DNA of 35,503 nt, from positions 1 through 35,503 of the forward strand of contig JAUUYH010000003.1 of the NCBI GenBank assembly GCA_030590505.1. Direction: 5' to 3'. The notes below the pieces were generated by a model. It was not told the origin of the DNA. It saw only the letters and a list, made by a program, of their open reading frames with translations, and did no database searches. Made by a program: the position numbers and the translations under genes. Shown here piece after piece: positions 1 to 10,095 of this stretch (position 1 is the first letter of the stretch; every line of letters starts with the position of its first letter). Origin of the DNA: Kiritimatiellota bacterium (GTDB lineage Bacteria > Verrucomicrobiota > Lentisphaeria > Victivallales > JAADHT01).

Positions 1-137
1 AACAGACAACAGACAACAGACAACAGACAACAGACAACAGACAACAGACAACAGACAACAGACAACAGACAACAGACAACAGACAACAGACAACAGACAA
101 CAGACAACAGACAACAGGCAACAGGCAACAGGCAACA
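1..137. repeat. Heptanucleotide tandem repeat (AACAGAC)16 followed by (AACAGGC)3 and a partial unit, upstream of hisA
   Basis: Read directly: 16 identical 7-bp units at 1-112, three AACAGGC variants at 113-133, then AACA. The array runs off the window's left edge. Confidence 0.98.
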
Positions 138-186
138 AAACATCAACAAGCAGAGATTTTGATCTCTATAATTATGGAACATCATT

Positions 187-924
187 ATGGCAAAATTAAT
201 AATACTACCAGCAATTGATTTAAGAGCTGGAAAGTGCGTAAGGCTTCAACAGGGAGATTACAATCAAGAAACCATCTATTCAGACTCACCAGCGACACAG
301 GCAAAAGAGTGGGAAGATAACGGTGCGGAATATATACACCTTGTGGATCTTGATGGAGCAAAAAATGGGGCACCTGCAAATCTTGAGGCTGTAAGAGCAA
401 TCACAGATGCAGTCACCACTCCCTGTGAACTGGGAGGGGGAATTCGCACGATTAAAGATGCTGAGGCCGTCTTTGCCGCCGGCGTTGATCGTATCATACT
501 AGGAACTATTGCCTGTAAAAATCCGGAATTAGTTAATTTGATGATAGAAAAGTTTGGAGCAGAAAAAATTGTAATCGGCATTGATGCAAAGGATGGTAAA
601 GCCGCTATTGCAGGATGGCTTAATGATACAGGACTGGACGCATTCAAACTTGCAGAAGATTTTGCAAAAAAAGGTGTAAAACGTTTTATATATACTGACA
701 TATCAACAGACGGTATGCTAACTGGTCCGAATCTTGAAGCCCAAGCAGAACTCTGCGGCAGGGTTCCAGGATGTGCGATTATCGCATCAGGTGGAGTTTC
801 AGAAGCTTCAGATATTGCGAAACTCGCAAATCTTAACAAAAGCAATTTAGAGGGTGTGATTGTAGGCAAAGCCCTTTACGATGGTAAAACAACCCTGAAA
901 GAGCTGTTAAAACAGTGTAAATAA
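187..924 (+). CDS. hisA: 1-(5-phosphoribosyl)-5-[(5-phosphoribosylamino)methylideneamino]imidazole-4-carboxamide isomerase
   Basis: 245 aa; HisA/HisF-type barrel motifs: LPAIDLRAGKCVRLQQGDY, ELGGGIRTIKDAE, YTDISTDGMLTGPN, IIASGGVSEASDI. Confidence 0.96.
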   Translation: MAKLIILPAIDLRAGKCVRLQQGDYNQETIYSDSPATQAKEWEDNGAEYIHLVDLDGAKNGAPANLEAVRAITDAVTTPCELGGGIRTIKDAEAVFAAGVDRIILGTIACKNPELVNLMIEKFGAEKIVIGIDAKDGKAAIAGWLNDTGLDAFKLAEDFAKKGVKRFIYTDISTDGMLTGPNLEAQAELCGRVPGCAIIASGGVSEASDIAKLANLNKSNLEGVIVGKALYDGKTTLKELLKQCK

Positions 925-990
925 AGAAGCTGTTCATTTCGCACAGGAATCAAATAGGCAGAAAAGATCCAGCAAGAAGCCACAAAAGCA

Positions 991-1016
991 AAAACTCTAA
1001 AAAGAGTCTGTTTTAG
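991..1016 (+). terminator. Possible weak terminator after hisA
   Basis: ACTCT-AAAA-AGAGT followed by CTGTTTTA. Confidence 0.35.
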
Positions 1017-1237
1017 CCTCTGTGCTGATGAACTGCTGCAACAATAGCTGCAACTACATCATCATTATCACTTTGTGTGTTTTTCTGGGGCGCCGCTGCT
1101 TTTACAGGTTCTTCAAGTAGGTGAGCAAACGGAGAAAGTATTTTTGCCATCCATGTGATAAGCAAAACCATAATTGTAAGGAAAAGAAAAACCATTCCCA
1201 TACCAGTAACCATCAATTTTAAACCATCAACAAACAT
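1013..1237 (-). CDS. OadG-family sodium-pump decarboxylase gamma subunit-like small membrane protein
   Basis: 74 aa; one N-terminal TM helix (LMVTGMGMVFLFLTIMVLLITWMAKIL), then a charged/Ala-rich tail ending in AAIVAAVHQHRG, typical of the OadG family. Confidence 0.75.
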   Translation of the reverse strand: MFVDGLKLMVTGMGMVFLFLTIMVLLITWMAKILSPFAHLLEEPVKAAAPQKNTQSDNDDVVAAIVAAVHQHRG

Positions 1238-1340
1238 ATTATCAGCACTCCTTAAACATTCAGTTAATAAATTTTCTAATCTACTTCAACCTATCTTCGC
1301 AATCAACAGCGACGCTTGACGGCAGAACTCCACGATCTTT

Positions 1341-1428
1341 ATACCGCAAGCGGTAGAGATCTTGTATTTCTTTGATTGACTACTCAACCTCAAGCGAAAT
1401 GCTCAGATTTCACCCGCGTAAAGTATAG
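1341..1428 (-). repeat. Dispersed ~85-bp intergenic repeat, copy 1 (minus orientation)
   Basis: ATACCGCAAGCGGTAGAGATCTTG...CAGATTTCACCCGCGTAAAGTATA; near-identical to 20271-20356. Confidence 0.9.
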
Positions 1429-1592
1429 TCTGTCTCGATGCAAGCATCGTATAATCAACCCCACCTTAATGAGATTAAACTGTCATTGCCTCAACAATAA
1501 TTAATAAAGTTGAAAAGTAACAGTAGACAACTTATCCATTATATATTCAATTTCAAATGAGTTAGGAAGAAATGATAGATATTTTCAAAGAA

Positions 1593-2945
1593 TTACTGCT
1601 TTTGGGAAAAAATCAACGTTTTCCGCCATCTTCTACCAGGTCTATAAAAAAGAGACATATTTCCTTGGCCGTCAAATAGAAGATATTTTTTGTGTTGCGG
1701 CAGATATGATAATAGCAGAGCATCTCCTTTAGTTTTAGGTTTTAGTTTTTCGGGGCTGAAAGAATCAAGTTTCTTAAGTGATTTTAGGTCAATAATTGAT
1801 ACAGCCTTATTCTTATATTCTTCAAAAACAATCGCCTTAACATCATCTCTAAAAAAAAGTTTACGACCCGCAAGAGGTGACAACTGTTTTAAAGAATTAT
1901 CAACTACAAGATTAAGTGGGTTTTGATATGACAACATGGCAAATATATTATTTTCGATACAAAGAGCGGCATTCGGAAGGGATTTTAAATTAATTGGAAT
2001 CTCTTTAAGCTTCATATTATCGGAAAACTTAAAAACCTCAATCTCATTTTTGCCGATAAGAGCAAACTGAGAATCATCCGGTGAAATTACAGTTAGCCCC
2101 TCTTTCTGGTTGCACTCAATGGGAGTCGGCATCTGATCAAAACTTTTAAGTTCAAAGAGATAGAGCTTACTCTTTTTACTACCTGGTTTTAATATAAGTT
2201 TCTCTCCATTTTTTGTAATTGCGAAATTCGCAGAAGATGCACTTATAGGTTGTGATGATAGAGATATCTTACCTGTTTTAAGGTCTATGATATGGAGAGA
2301 TCCCGAATTCAGATCTTTTTGACTCTTCTCCCAGACTACTACCTTTGTTGTAGAAGGTATAAACTTTACCTGCGATAAGAACTTGCCTGAAAAATAGAAG
2401 ATACCATTAATATTAAAATTGTAAGCATTTATCAAAACTAAAAGTGTAGATACCGCTTTACCCTGTGATGAAACATTATCAAGGACAGCAATAAGAGATT
2501 TATCCTGCGATATTACCGCATCTGGCAGCCTGACTCCACCTTTCCCTGAGAAGCTCCAGTTAGGAAGCCATGAATATTTGGTTGAATTCACAACATCTGA
2601 AGCCAGTGACGAAGATGGTGGAGTGCTTTCTATAAATTCCTGATTGTCAAATTTATTTTGAACAAATGCTCCTGATTTGAAAAACTTGCGTCCATCATCA
2701 ACTTGCAGCTCCTCGCTCTTCACCTCTGGTTGGTGAACAGTATTTGAAAATATTTTACTAAACTCATCTGCGTCAACAAGTTTCGCAGCAGAGCTTTCAT
2801 CACTCTCCTCAGAAGAACGACTCTCTGTCATTGAGGGATTGCTCTTTTTAGAAGGCAACTCCTTAGCAGGTGCCTTACCGCACGAAGAAAACAGAGAGAC
2901 GCAAACGAAAACCAAAAGTACATAATATATTTTCATAATAAACAT
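1593..2945 (-). CDS. Predicted lipoprotein, possibly beta-propeller, unknown function
   Basis: 450 aa; lipobox-like signal YVLLVFVCVSLFSSCGK; Ser/Glu-rich linker; repeated beta-strand-like segments. Confidence 0.6.
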   Translation of the reverse strand: MFIMKIYYVLLVFVCVSLFSSCGKAPAKELPSKKSNPSMTESRSSEESDESSAAKLVDADEFSKIFSNTVHQPEVKSEELQVDDGRKFFKSGAFVQNKFDNQEFIESTPPSSSLASDVVNSTKYSWLPNWSFSGKGGVRLPDAVISQDKSLIAVLDNVSSQGKAVSTLLVLINAYNFNINGIFYFSGKFLSQVKFIPSTTKVVVWEKSQKDLNSGSLHIIDLKTGKISLSSQPISASSANFAITKNGEKLILKPGSKKSKLYLFELKSFDQMPTPIECNQKEGLTVISPDDSQFALIGKNEIEVFKFSDNMKLKEIPINLKSLPNAALCIENNIFAMLSYQNPLNLVVDNSLKQLSPLAGRKLFFRDDVKAIVFEEYKNKAVSIIDLKSLKKLDSFSPEKLKPKTKGDALLLSYLPQHKKYLLFDGQGNMSLFYRPGRRWRKTLIFSQKQ

Positions 2946-3138
2946 TCCTGAGATGATAAAAAAATTTCTATTACTTATGCTTTAAAATAGCTGATAGCAG
3001 AGAAAAGGCAAGTTACAGGAGATTAAATTAAAGTAAAATTGATTTTAAACGTTCGATAATTAAACTAGTGAATGAAGAAATTTAAGACAAAAATTAAGGC
3101 AACTATCGACATCTTTCAGCTTTTTCTTCTCTTAGGCC

Positions 3139-3400
3139 ACCAGCGACCTTGTGTCGTTGGAGCCAATGTCGAATTTTCTTCAAAAGAAAAAGCGACATCT
3201 CCCACCCCCTCCCCTCTGCCTTGTTCAAAGGCAGGGGGGAAATGCTAACTTCGCATACCGTAAACAGCAAGACCATTCTTTTTGCTTGCAACGTTATATT
3301 TGTGACGGGTTGAAAACCGTCCTACGTATGTCGGAATTCATTCCGACACTTTTTATGCTGCAAAAACGGAAAGTTTTCTTAGGGACAGGTTGATCAATCC
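3139..3400. repeat. Composite intergenic palindrome cluster
   Basis: CCAGCGAC-cttgt-GTCGTTGG; CCCCTCTGCCTT-gttca-AAGGCAGGGGGG (3211-3239); ATGCTAACTTCGCAT (3242-3256); GACGG..CCGTC (3304-3321); GTCGGAAT-tc-ATTCCGAC (3330-3347); AGGGACAGGTTGATCAATCC. Partly shared with 13317-13455. Confidence 0.85.
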
Positions 3401-3421
3401 CCCCATATTGCCGATTTAATA

Positions 3422-6400
3422 TCATGTTTTTTCTTTAACAAACTGAATATAGATCAATGGTATCACATACAAGGAAAGGATGGTTGATGAGATTAACCCT
3501 CCTACAACCGCGATACCGCAACCTGAACGCAGTTCAGAACCCAGCCCATTTCCCAATGCCATTGGTAGAATCCCTAAAATTGCAGCAATACTTGTCATTG
3601 CAATCGGACGAAATTTTTCTTTAGCCGATTCAAGCATTGCCTGTTTAGGAGGTATGCCTTTTGCGCGCAAGATAATAACATTATCCATAATTAAAATTGC
3701 GTTATTGACAACAATCCCAATCAGCATTACGCCTCCTAGTAATCCCATCATAGATAGTGAAATTCCTGCAATAAACAATGCCCAATAAAGTCCGATCAAG
3801 GCTAAAGGTAGAGTTACAAGAATCATTAATGGTTGAGTCCATGATTCAAGAATTGCGGCAATAAGTAGATATGTGAGAATTGATGCAATGATAATTGCTT
3901 CAAGAAAATCGATTTGAGCTTCACTCATCTTTTCAACTTTGCCAGCAAATCGCATGGTATATCCTTGTGGTAAGACCTCCATTGTAAGTTTACTCAATTG
4001 ATTTACAGCATCCCCTAAAGCTACCCCTGGAGCGGGATTCGCTAATATTTTCACAATGCGTCTTTTTTCTGCTCTTGTAATCTGAATAGGGATAGTACTT
4101 GGGGTAAGGGTAGCAACTGATTCGATACTCAAAGGACGCCCTGACTTTGTCAGAAGGGTATACTCTTTGAGTTGTCCCACTCCTTTTTCTTCTTCCAATT
4201 CTACTCTTATATCATAAGATCTATCTGCAATTTTGTATGTTCCTACTTCTATACCTTCGATATTCCCTCTCAAAAGCATCCCTACAAGTTGTGCTGACAC
4301 TCTCATATCCTGTAATATAGGACGCTTGGGAATAATTTTAATTTCAGGTTTAGGAGCACGAACGGTATTATCCACATCTACCATTAAACCACCTGTTGCC
4401 GCTAGAGATGAAACCTTTTTCCCTAATTCATTAAGCACTTCCAAGTCATCTCCAGCAATTTCCATCTCTATTTCCGAATTTGAACCACCGACAATGCTGG
4501 GAATATTAACAGTTACGATACAATCAGGTTCATTTTGCAACTCATTGCGGAAAAGAGCTGCCATTTGCTCCATGTTCATATCTCGATCATTCTTTTCAGT
4601 TGTTTTGACCATTATTTCGGCTAGATATACTCCTTCGGAAACTTGCCCTAAAGATCCCTGTACTTTACCAATCAAAGTTGATGTCGTAATAACTTCTGGC
4701 AATTTTCTGATACGTTTTTCTATCTTCTTACTCCTTCTAATAGTCTCATCAATGTTGTAGTAAGAGGGATATTCAATTTTGACAGCAAATTCTCCTCTGT
4801 CATTATTAGGGAAAAATCCCATTCCGACGTTGGGAACAATAAAAATGAAGGTAAAAATAAGCAACGCAAAAACAAAAACAAAAACTATCCACGGGCGACG
4901 ACTGTTTTTTTGTAAGCTTTTATAATAATAACCCTCACATGCATTATAAAATATATTCCAATATTTTGTATAAAAGCTCATCAGTTTTTTGTGTATAGGC
5001 ATCTTATTTTTAAGCAATTGCGATGAAAGAAGAGGAGTAAGAGTAAAGCTTATAAAAAGTGAAACAAGAGTTACAGCGGTCATTGTAACAGCAAAAGGAG
5101 CAAAATATCGCCCAATAATTGATGACATTAATGCTATTGGAATAAAAACAACAACATTGGTAAGAGCACTAGCAACAACAGGAAGTGCGACTTCTCCAGT
5201 TCCTTTTCTCGAAGCATCTTTGGGGTCAAGTCCGGCATGAAGTTTCTGAAATACATTTTCGATAACCACAATCGAATTGGTCACAAGAACACCAACAGAA
5301 GTTCCCAATGCAAGTAATGTTGAATTATTAAATGTATAATTAAAATAGCGCATTATCATAAAAGTTATTATCAGCGAGGTTGGCATACTGATCACAACAA
5401 TTATTGTCGAACGAACCTCATGGAGAAACATAAAAAGAATAACAGCGGTCAGAATTATACCGAGAAAAACGCTGTACCATGCGTCAGATACACTCGATTG
5501 AATAAATTCCGCATCATCGGTAAACCAGATCAATTGCACTCCTCCTGGCATGGCATTTGAATCTTTTATCTTCGCAACAAGCTCTTTAATTTTTTGAACC
5601 ACCACTACAGCATTCGCTTCACCTTTTTTCGTTATTTTTAAGTTTACAGCAGGTTTGCCATTGTAGAATGCTCTTGTTCTTTTATCTTTTGACATCATTG
5701 TAACTTCAGCGATATCTCCGATATATATTCTACCGATTTCGCTTTGCCCGATCTCAAGTGCTTTTATTTCATCTAGGCTTTTGAATTCCGCATCAAAAGT
5801 TACACTAATTTCCTCAATCCCAGCATGCAGATTTCCCGAAGGTATTTTAAGATTGTTCAATGCTAATTGCCGGATAACATCAACACTATTCAATCCTGTT
5901 GATGCTAGCTTTTCTTTATCAATTGTAATATGAACTTCTAATTCTTCACCGCCAGTAACCTGCACATCTGCGACGCCTTCGATTGTAGATAATTTATCAG
6001 AGAGAGTTTCGTCAGCATAGTCATAAAGGTTATCTATCGGTAAGTCACCTGTCAATAACAGAGTCGCAATAGGTTTCGCATTAATATCAAATTTTAAAAT
6101 TTTAGGCGTCTCAACGTCACTCGAAAAATCGTTTCGAATCAAGTCAATCTTTTCTCGAACATCAATTGCTGCAATATCAACATTGATAGAGAGCTGGAAC
6201 TCCAAAATTGTTATACACACATTTTCCATACAATTGGAATGTACATGCTTTAAGCCATCCACATTACTAACCGCATCTTCAATCTTCTTTGCGACATCAA
6301 CTTCTATCTCTTCTGGACTGGCTCCGGGATAAATAGTCGTAACTGTCACATACGGGATGTCAATTTCAGGCATATTATTAAGGCCTATTTTTCTATAAGA

Positions 6401-6481
6401 ATAAATCCCCGCAAGAACTAAAGCAATCATAATCGCCGTCATCGCTATTGGACGTTTTATAGAAAAGTTACTTAGAAACAT
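3422..6481 (-). CDS. RND-family efflux transporter permease (HAE1/AcrB-like)
   Basis: 1019 aa; MFLSNFSIKRPIAMTAIMIALVLAGIYSYRKIGLNNMPEIDIPYVTVTTIYPGASPEEIE; GLLGGVMLIGIVVNNAILIMD; two TM blocks with large periplasmic loops. Confidence 0.96.
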   Translation of the reverse strand: MFLSNFSIKRPIAMTAIMIALVLAGIYSYRKIGLNNMPEIDIPYVTVTTIYPGASPEEIEVDVAKKIEDAVSNVDGLKHVHSNCMENVCITILEFQLSINVDIAAIDVREKIDLIRNDFSSDVETPKILKFDINAKPIATLLLTGDLPIDNLYDYADETLSDKLSTIEGVADVQVTGGEELEVHITIDKEKLASTGLNSVDVIRQLALNNLKIPSGNLHAGIEEISVTFDAEFKSLDEIKALEIGQSEIGRIYIGDIAEVTMMSKDKRTRAFYNGKPAVNLKITKKGEANAVVVVQKIKELVAKIKDSNAMPGGVQLIWFTDDAEFIQSSVSDAWYSVFLGIILTAVILFMFLHEVRSTIIVVISMPTSLIITFMIMRYFNYTFNNSTLLALGTSVGVLVTNSIVVIENVFQKLHAGLDPKDASRKGTGEVALPVVASALTNVVVFIPIALMSSIIGRYFAPFAVTMTAVTLVSLFISFTLTPLLSSQLLKNKMPIHKKLMSFYTKYWNIFYNACEGYYYKSLQKNSRRPWIVFVFVFALLIFTFIFIVPNVGMGFFPNNDRGEFAVKIEYPSYYNIDETIRRSKKIEKRIRKLPEVITTSTLIGKVQGSLGQVSEGVYLAEIMVKTTEKNDRDMNMEQMAALFRNELQNEPDCIVTVNIPSIVGGSNSEIEMEIAGDDLEVLNELGKKVSSLAATGGLMVDVDNTVRAPKPEIKIIPKRPILQDMRVSAQLVGMLLRGNIEGIEVGTYKIADRSYDIRVELEEEKGVGQLKEYTLLTKSGRPLSIESVATLTPSTIPIQITRAEKRRIVKILANPAPGVALGDAVNQLSKLTMEVLPQGYTMRFAGKVEKMSEAQIDFLEAIIIASILTYLLIAAILESWTQPLMILVTLPLALIGLYWALFIAGISLSMMGLLGGVMLIGIVVNNAILIMDNVIILRAKGIPPKQAMLESAKEKFRPIAMTSIAAILGILPMALGNGLGSELRSGCGIAVVGGLISSTILSLYVIPLIYIQFVKEKT

Positions 6482-7670
6482 TGTGCAACTCCTTCGATCT
6501 CTTATCGATTATTTTAATCTTCATACCATCATCAAGAAAAGATTGCCCTTTGATTATTACAGAAAGATGATTATCAACAAAATCTTTTATCTCTGTATAA
6601 TTGTTGTCAATTATTCCACATTTTATTTCTAAAGCATCAGCTTTATCTTTATTTGCAACAAAAATAATTGACCGATTACCGCGTCTTGCCATTACCGCTT
6701 CTGTGGGGACTCCATAAGCCATTTTTTCGTGAAAAATCAAATCAATAGAACAGAGCATTCCACTGACCAACTTTTTATTGTTTGGCAAGTCAATTTTAAT
6801 TTCAAAAGTTCTGCTAGTTGGGTCAATACTGGGAGAGCAGTACGAAATCACAGACTCTGTTAACACTTCCTCATTAAGATTATAGATTACAGCTTTACTT
6901 TTGCCTGCTTCGATCATCGAATAATAGTTGGAGCTTAAAAGAATTGAGATCTCAAGATTATCTGGTTTCTCAACCATTAAAACACAATCACCTTTTTTTG
7001 CATATTCACCCAACTCCTTTATCACGGATGTAATAACACCGTCAATAGGAGCCTTGATCATTGAATCGTCTAACTCCTTTTTTGCTATTTTCACATTGCT
7101 TTGAGCTTGCTCAACAATTGCTTTGGTGTGTTCCAAATTTGCTTCAGCGCTTTTTATATCGGCTTTTGCTTTTTCCCAAAGGAGCTCAATCCGTTCAAAA
7201 TTATCTTTCGATATAACTCTGTTTTCAATCAGCTTTTTTGCTCTTTTAAAATCAAGTTCACCTTTTTCAAGCTTAATCGTCTCTATTTCCAGCTGAATCA
7301 ATGCTCGCTTTACTTTTGTCTTTGCGACATTTACATTTTGCTCAGCAACCTCAACTTCACTTTCAAGGTTAAATTTATCACATTGAAATAACATCATACC
7401 TTTTTTTACTACATCACCTTCTTCAACCATCATATTTTCCAGTACACCATCAATACGCGCGCATATATCAGCGTATTCCTTCGGCTCAATATTTCCTTGG
7501 ACCCTGATCTTTTTTTTAAATTTCATATATTTTGGTTGTTCAACTTCAACATTGACTGGAGGCTTGTCGATTTTCTCTCTCTTCCCACATGAGCAAAAAA
7601 TTAGAACGATACTGAGGGAAAATAAATGCGTTATATGATTAGCGTGCTTTATGTAGTGAAAATTTCTCAT
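6468..7670 (-). CDS. RND efflux periplasmic adaptor (membrane fusion protein)
   Basis: 400 aa; lipobox-like FCSCGK; lipoyl-like ARIDGVLENMMVEEGDVVKKGMMLFQCD; coiled coil; overlaps the RND permease start. Confidence 0.93.
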   Translation of the reverse strand: MRNFHYIKHANHITHLFSLSIVLIFCSCGKREKIDKPPVNVEVEQPKYMKFKKKIRVQGNIEPKEYADICARIDGVLENMMVEEGDVVKKGMMLFQCDKFNLESEVEVAEQNVNVAKTKVKRALIQLEIETIKLEKGELDFKRAKKLIENRVISKDNFERIELLWEKAKADIKSAEANLEHTKAIVEQAQSNVKIAKKELDDSMIKAPIDGVITSVIKELGEYAKKGDCVLMVEKPDNLEISILLSSNYYSMIEAGKSKAVIYNLNEEVLTESVISYCSPSIDPTSRTFEIKIDLPNNKKLVSGMLCSIDLIFHEKMAYGVPTEAVMARRGNRSIIFVANKDKADALEIKCGIIDNNYTEIKDFVDNHLSVIIKGQSFLDDGMKIKIIDKRSKELHNVSK

Positions 7671-8290
7671 ATTATTGTCTTCCTAAATTTTAGTCTTGAA
7701 CATGCTCCATTTGTAATATAAGAAGCAATATCTTCGATACGGTTTTCCTTCTTCAGAAAATCAGATTGAAACAGCTGTTGGACAATTACTTTGTTTTGAT
7801 CATAAAAAAGACATTGTGATAAAAGAGAGAACAGAATGATATAAACTTGCTCTTTTGACGTATCATCGGGAACCCCACAGCTTACATAGTACTCTATAGG
7901 TACAAAATATGGCTCAAAATATTTTTTGAAAAATTCAGAGAAATGTTCCGAAGGGTCAAGCATTTCCCGAAATAATATTTTATTCTTCCATTGCGAAAGA
8001 GAAGATGAATTGGTAACACTTGTTAAAATACCAAGAACCCAATTAAATATTTCACATTCCCACTCTTTCTCTGTTTTTATCGCTATCTTGGAGACTGCCT
8101 CCTTAGATGTATGCTCAAATAAATAATCGACGACATACTTATAAAGTATCTCTTTGCTTCTAAAATGGTAATTAATAGCAGCAATATTAACCTTGGCTCT
8201 ATGACAAATATTTCTGGTTGTAGTCGATTGATAACCATTATTAGAGAACTCTTCAGCCGCCGCCAATAAAATCTTTTCTTTCGTATCCAT
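7667..8290 (-). CDS. TetR/AcrR-family transcriptional regulator
   Basis: 207 aa; N-terminal HTH TKEKILLAAAEEFSNNGYQSTTTRNICHRAKVNIAAINYHFRSKEILY; ATGA-type overlap with the adaptor gene. Confidence 0.93.
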   Translation of the reverse strand: MDTKEKILLAAAEEFSNNGYQSTTTRNICHRAKVNIAAINYHFRSKEILYKYVVDYLFEHTSKEAVSKIAIKTEKEWECEIFNWVLGILTSVTNSSSLSQWKNKILFREMLDPSEHFSEFFKKYFEPYFVPIEYYVSCGVPDDTSKEQVYIILFSLLSQCLFYDQNKVIVQQLFQSDFLKKENRIEDIASYITNGACSRLKFRKTII

Positions 8291-8643
8291 TATTGCACCT
8301 TTATTAAATTATATAATTAATCATTTGATTCAAGCAACAATTTAAAGCATTTGTTTGAATATTCAATAGCGAATTTTAAAAAACAGCAAATAAAGCCTTA
8401 CAGACTACTCTTTTGCTTATTCTTTTACATCTCTTTCAGCTTTTGCTATTTGCGTTGGGACAACGCAAGCTACTGAAGAAAAAAAATAGACCAATCCCTA
8501 TTCTTTTCTGTTAAACCACCGATAATATAAAATGATTCTAGCTTTCTTACTTGCTTTTTTTTCTATTCATGCTAGCTTCTTGCTTATTAAATGAATGGCT
8601 CTTAACATCTTTAATATCTAATTATTGATATATATAAAAAAAC

Positions 8644-8723
8644 TACCTCGATGTTTACTCGAGCATGGCGACAGATCTGCAAAGCAGATAACCATACGAG
8701 GTATATACGCTTTTAATAAAAGC
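8644..8723. repeat. Nested inverted repeats in the fabF leader (repeat element partly shared with 27016-27051)
   Basis: TACCTCG (8644-8650)/CGAGGTA (8697-8703) enclosing ATGG/CCAT and ATCTGC-aaa-GCAGAT; then GCTTTT-aat-AAAAGC (8709-8723). Confidence 0.75.
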
Positions 8724-8753
8724 TTATGCGAACTAACTAGGAAATACTATTTA

Positions 8754-9986
8754 ATGAAAGTGGCAATTACAGGAAGGGGACTAATTACCCCGATAGGGAA
8801 TGGCATTGAAGAGAATGAACGATCTCTCAAATCTGGCACAGTCGGCATACAATTCATACCTGAATGGAAGGATAAACATCTTGAAAGTCAGGTATGCGGA
8901 GTACCGGATGAAAACCCTGAATGCATTCTTATTGATAAAAAAATTGCACGATTTACCACGGCAAATGGAAGAATGGGAATTGCCGCAGCTTATGAAGCAT
9001 TAATTGAGGCAGGTCTCTCTCTTGAAGAGGTAAAAGGCAGGCGCATTGCTGTAATTCTCGGATGTGCCGGCAGCCCGTATGATCTAGTATATCAAACCGC
9101 GAAGAGGCTTATTGATACTAAAAAAGTCAAACGTGTCAGCCCGTTTATTGTTCCAAAAACAATGACCTCCTGTGCTGCATCAAATATTTCACTTATTCTG
9201 GGTCTGACAGGCGAAAGCTATGCAATAAGTTCAGCATGCACAAGCGGTTCACATGCAATCATGATTGCGACTCGACTAATCAGAGATGGTGTTTATGATA
9301 TAATTATTACAGGCGGAACTGAAGAGGCTAACTGGGTTACGGCATTAGGCTTTGACGCAATGAAGGCAACGTCACGAAACTATAATGATACTCCACAAAA
9401 GGCGAGCAGGCCATTTGATAAAAACAGGGACGGTTTTGTCCTAGCTGGCGGAGCCGGGATATTAATCCTTGAATCAGAAAAAAGCATAAAAGAACGAGGT
9501 GTAACTCCGAAAAGCTACATTTCAGGAATTGCAGCAAACAGCAACGCAACGGATATGGTTGTGCCTGACAGTTCATCTGCATGCGAAATGATGAGTATGG
9601 CAATTAAAAATGCGGGTCTCGCAAAAGAAGATATCGGATATCTTAATACTCACGGCACCTCAACACCAGTTGGAGATCCTCTTGAAATGCGTGCGATACA
9701 ACAGTTATTCGGCTCCCATGCTGGCAATGTTGCTATAAATAGCACAAAGTCTCAGACAGGTCACATGATAGGTGCAACTGGTGCAATAGAGGCGATCTTC
9801 ACCACAATAATGCTAGATAAAGGTTTTATAAGCCCAACGGCCAATCTTGAAGATCCTGAAGATGAGTTTAGTTGGGCGAATCTAGTTAGAGGAGAAGCAC
9901 AAAAAGATTCAACCATTCGACATGCTTTAAGCAACAGTTTCGGTTTTGGCGGCACAAATGGAGCATTAGTTCTCTCAAAGGATTAA
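8754..9986 (+). CDS. fabF: Beta-ketoacyl-ACP synthase II-like (FabF family)
   Basis: MKVAITGRGLITPIGNG start at 8754 (the ORF track starts at 8625, but the extra 43 aa encode the structured leader); catalytic Cys in SSACTSGSHA, His in NTHGTSTPVGDPLE and KSQTGHMIGATGA. Confidence 0.9.
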   Translation: MKVAITGRGLITPIGNGIEENERSLKSGTVGIQFIPEWKDKHLESQVCGVPDENPECILIDKKIARFTTANGRMGIAAAYEALIEAGLSLEEVKGRRIAVILGCAGSPYDLVYQTAKRLIDTKKVKRVSPFIVPKTMTSCAASNISLILGLTGESYAISSACTSGSHAIMIATRLIRDGVYDIIITGGTEEANWVTALGFDAMKATSRNYNDTPQKASRPFDKNRDGFVLAGGAGILILESEKSIKERGVTPKSYISGIAANSNATDMVVPDSSSACEMMSMAIKNAGLAKEDIGYLNTHGTSTPVGDPLEMRAIQQLFGSHAGNVAINSTKSQTGHMIGATGAIEAIFTTIMLDKGFISPTANLEDPEDEFSWANLVRGEAQKDSTIRHALSNSFGFGGTNGALVLSKD

Positions 9987-9991
9987 GAGAA

Positions 9992-10077
9992 ATATACTTT
10001 ACGGGGTAAAATCTTAGCATTTCGATTAAGGTTGAGTAGCCCAAAAAAAAACAAGATCTCTACCGCTTGCGGTATAC
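9992..10077 (+). repeat. Dispersed ~85-bp intergenic repeat, copy 2
   Basis: ATATACTTTACGGGGTAAAATCTTAGCATTTCGATTAAGGTTGAGTAGCC...AAGATCTCTACCGCTTGCGGTATA. Confidence 0.88.
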
Positions 10078-10095
10078 TTAAATGAGGAGGCGATT

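Noticed and set aside
1-137. Possible CRISPR array
   Set aside because: The unit is a 7-bp microsatellite with no unique spacers.
276-869. Antisense ORF (197 aa) opposite hisA
   Set aside because: Low-complexity Ser/Ala/Pro shadow translation of a well-supported gene.
3103-3393. Overlapping ORFs 3103-3291(-) and 3151-3393(+)
   Set aside because: They cover a cluster of intergenic palindromes and have no protein-like features.
4233-4760. ORF of 175 aa on + strand within the RND gene
   Set aside because: Antisense shadow of a clearly coding RND permease.
8625-8753. N-terminal extension of the FabF ORF
   Set aside because: The FabF family starts at MKVAITGRGLITP; the extension encodes nested inverted repeats.
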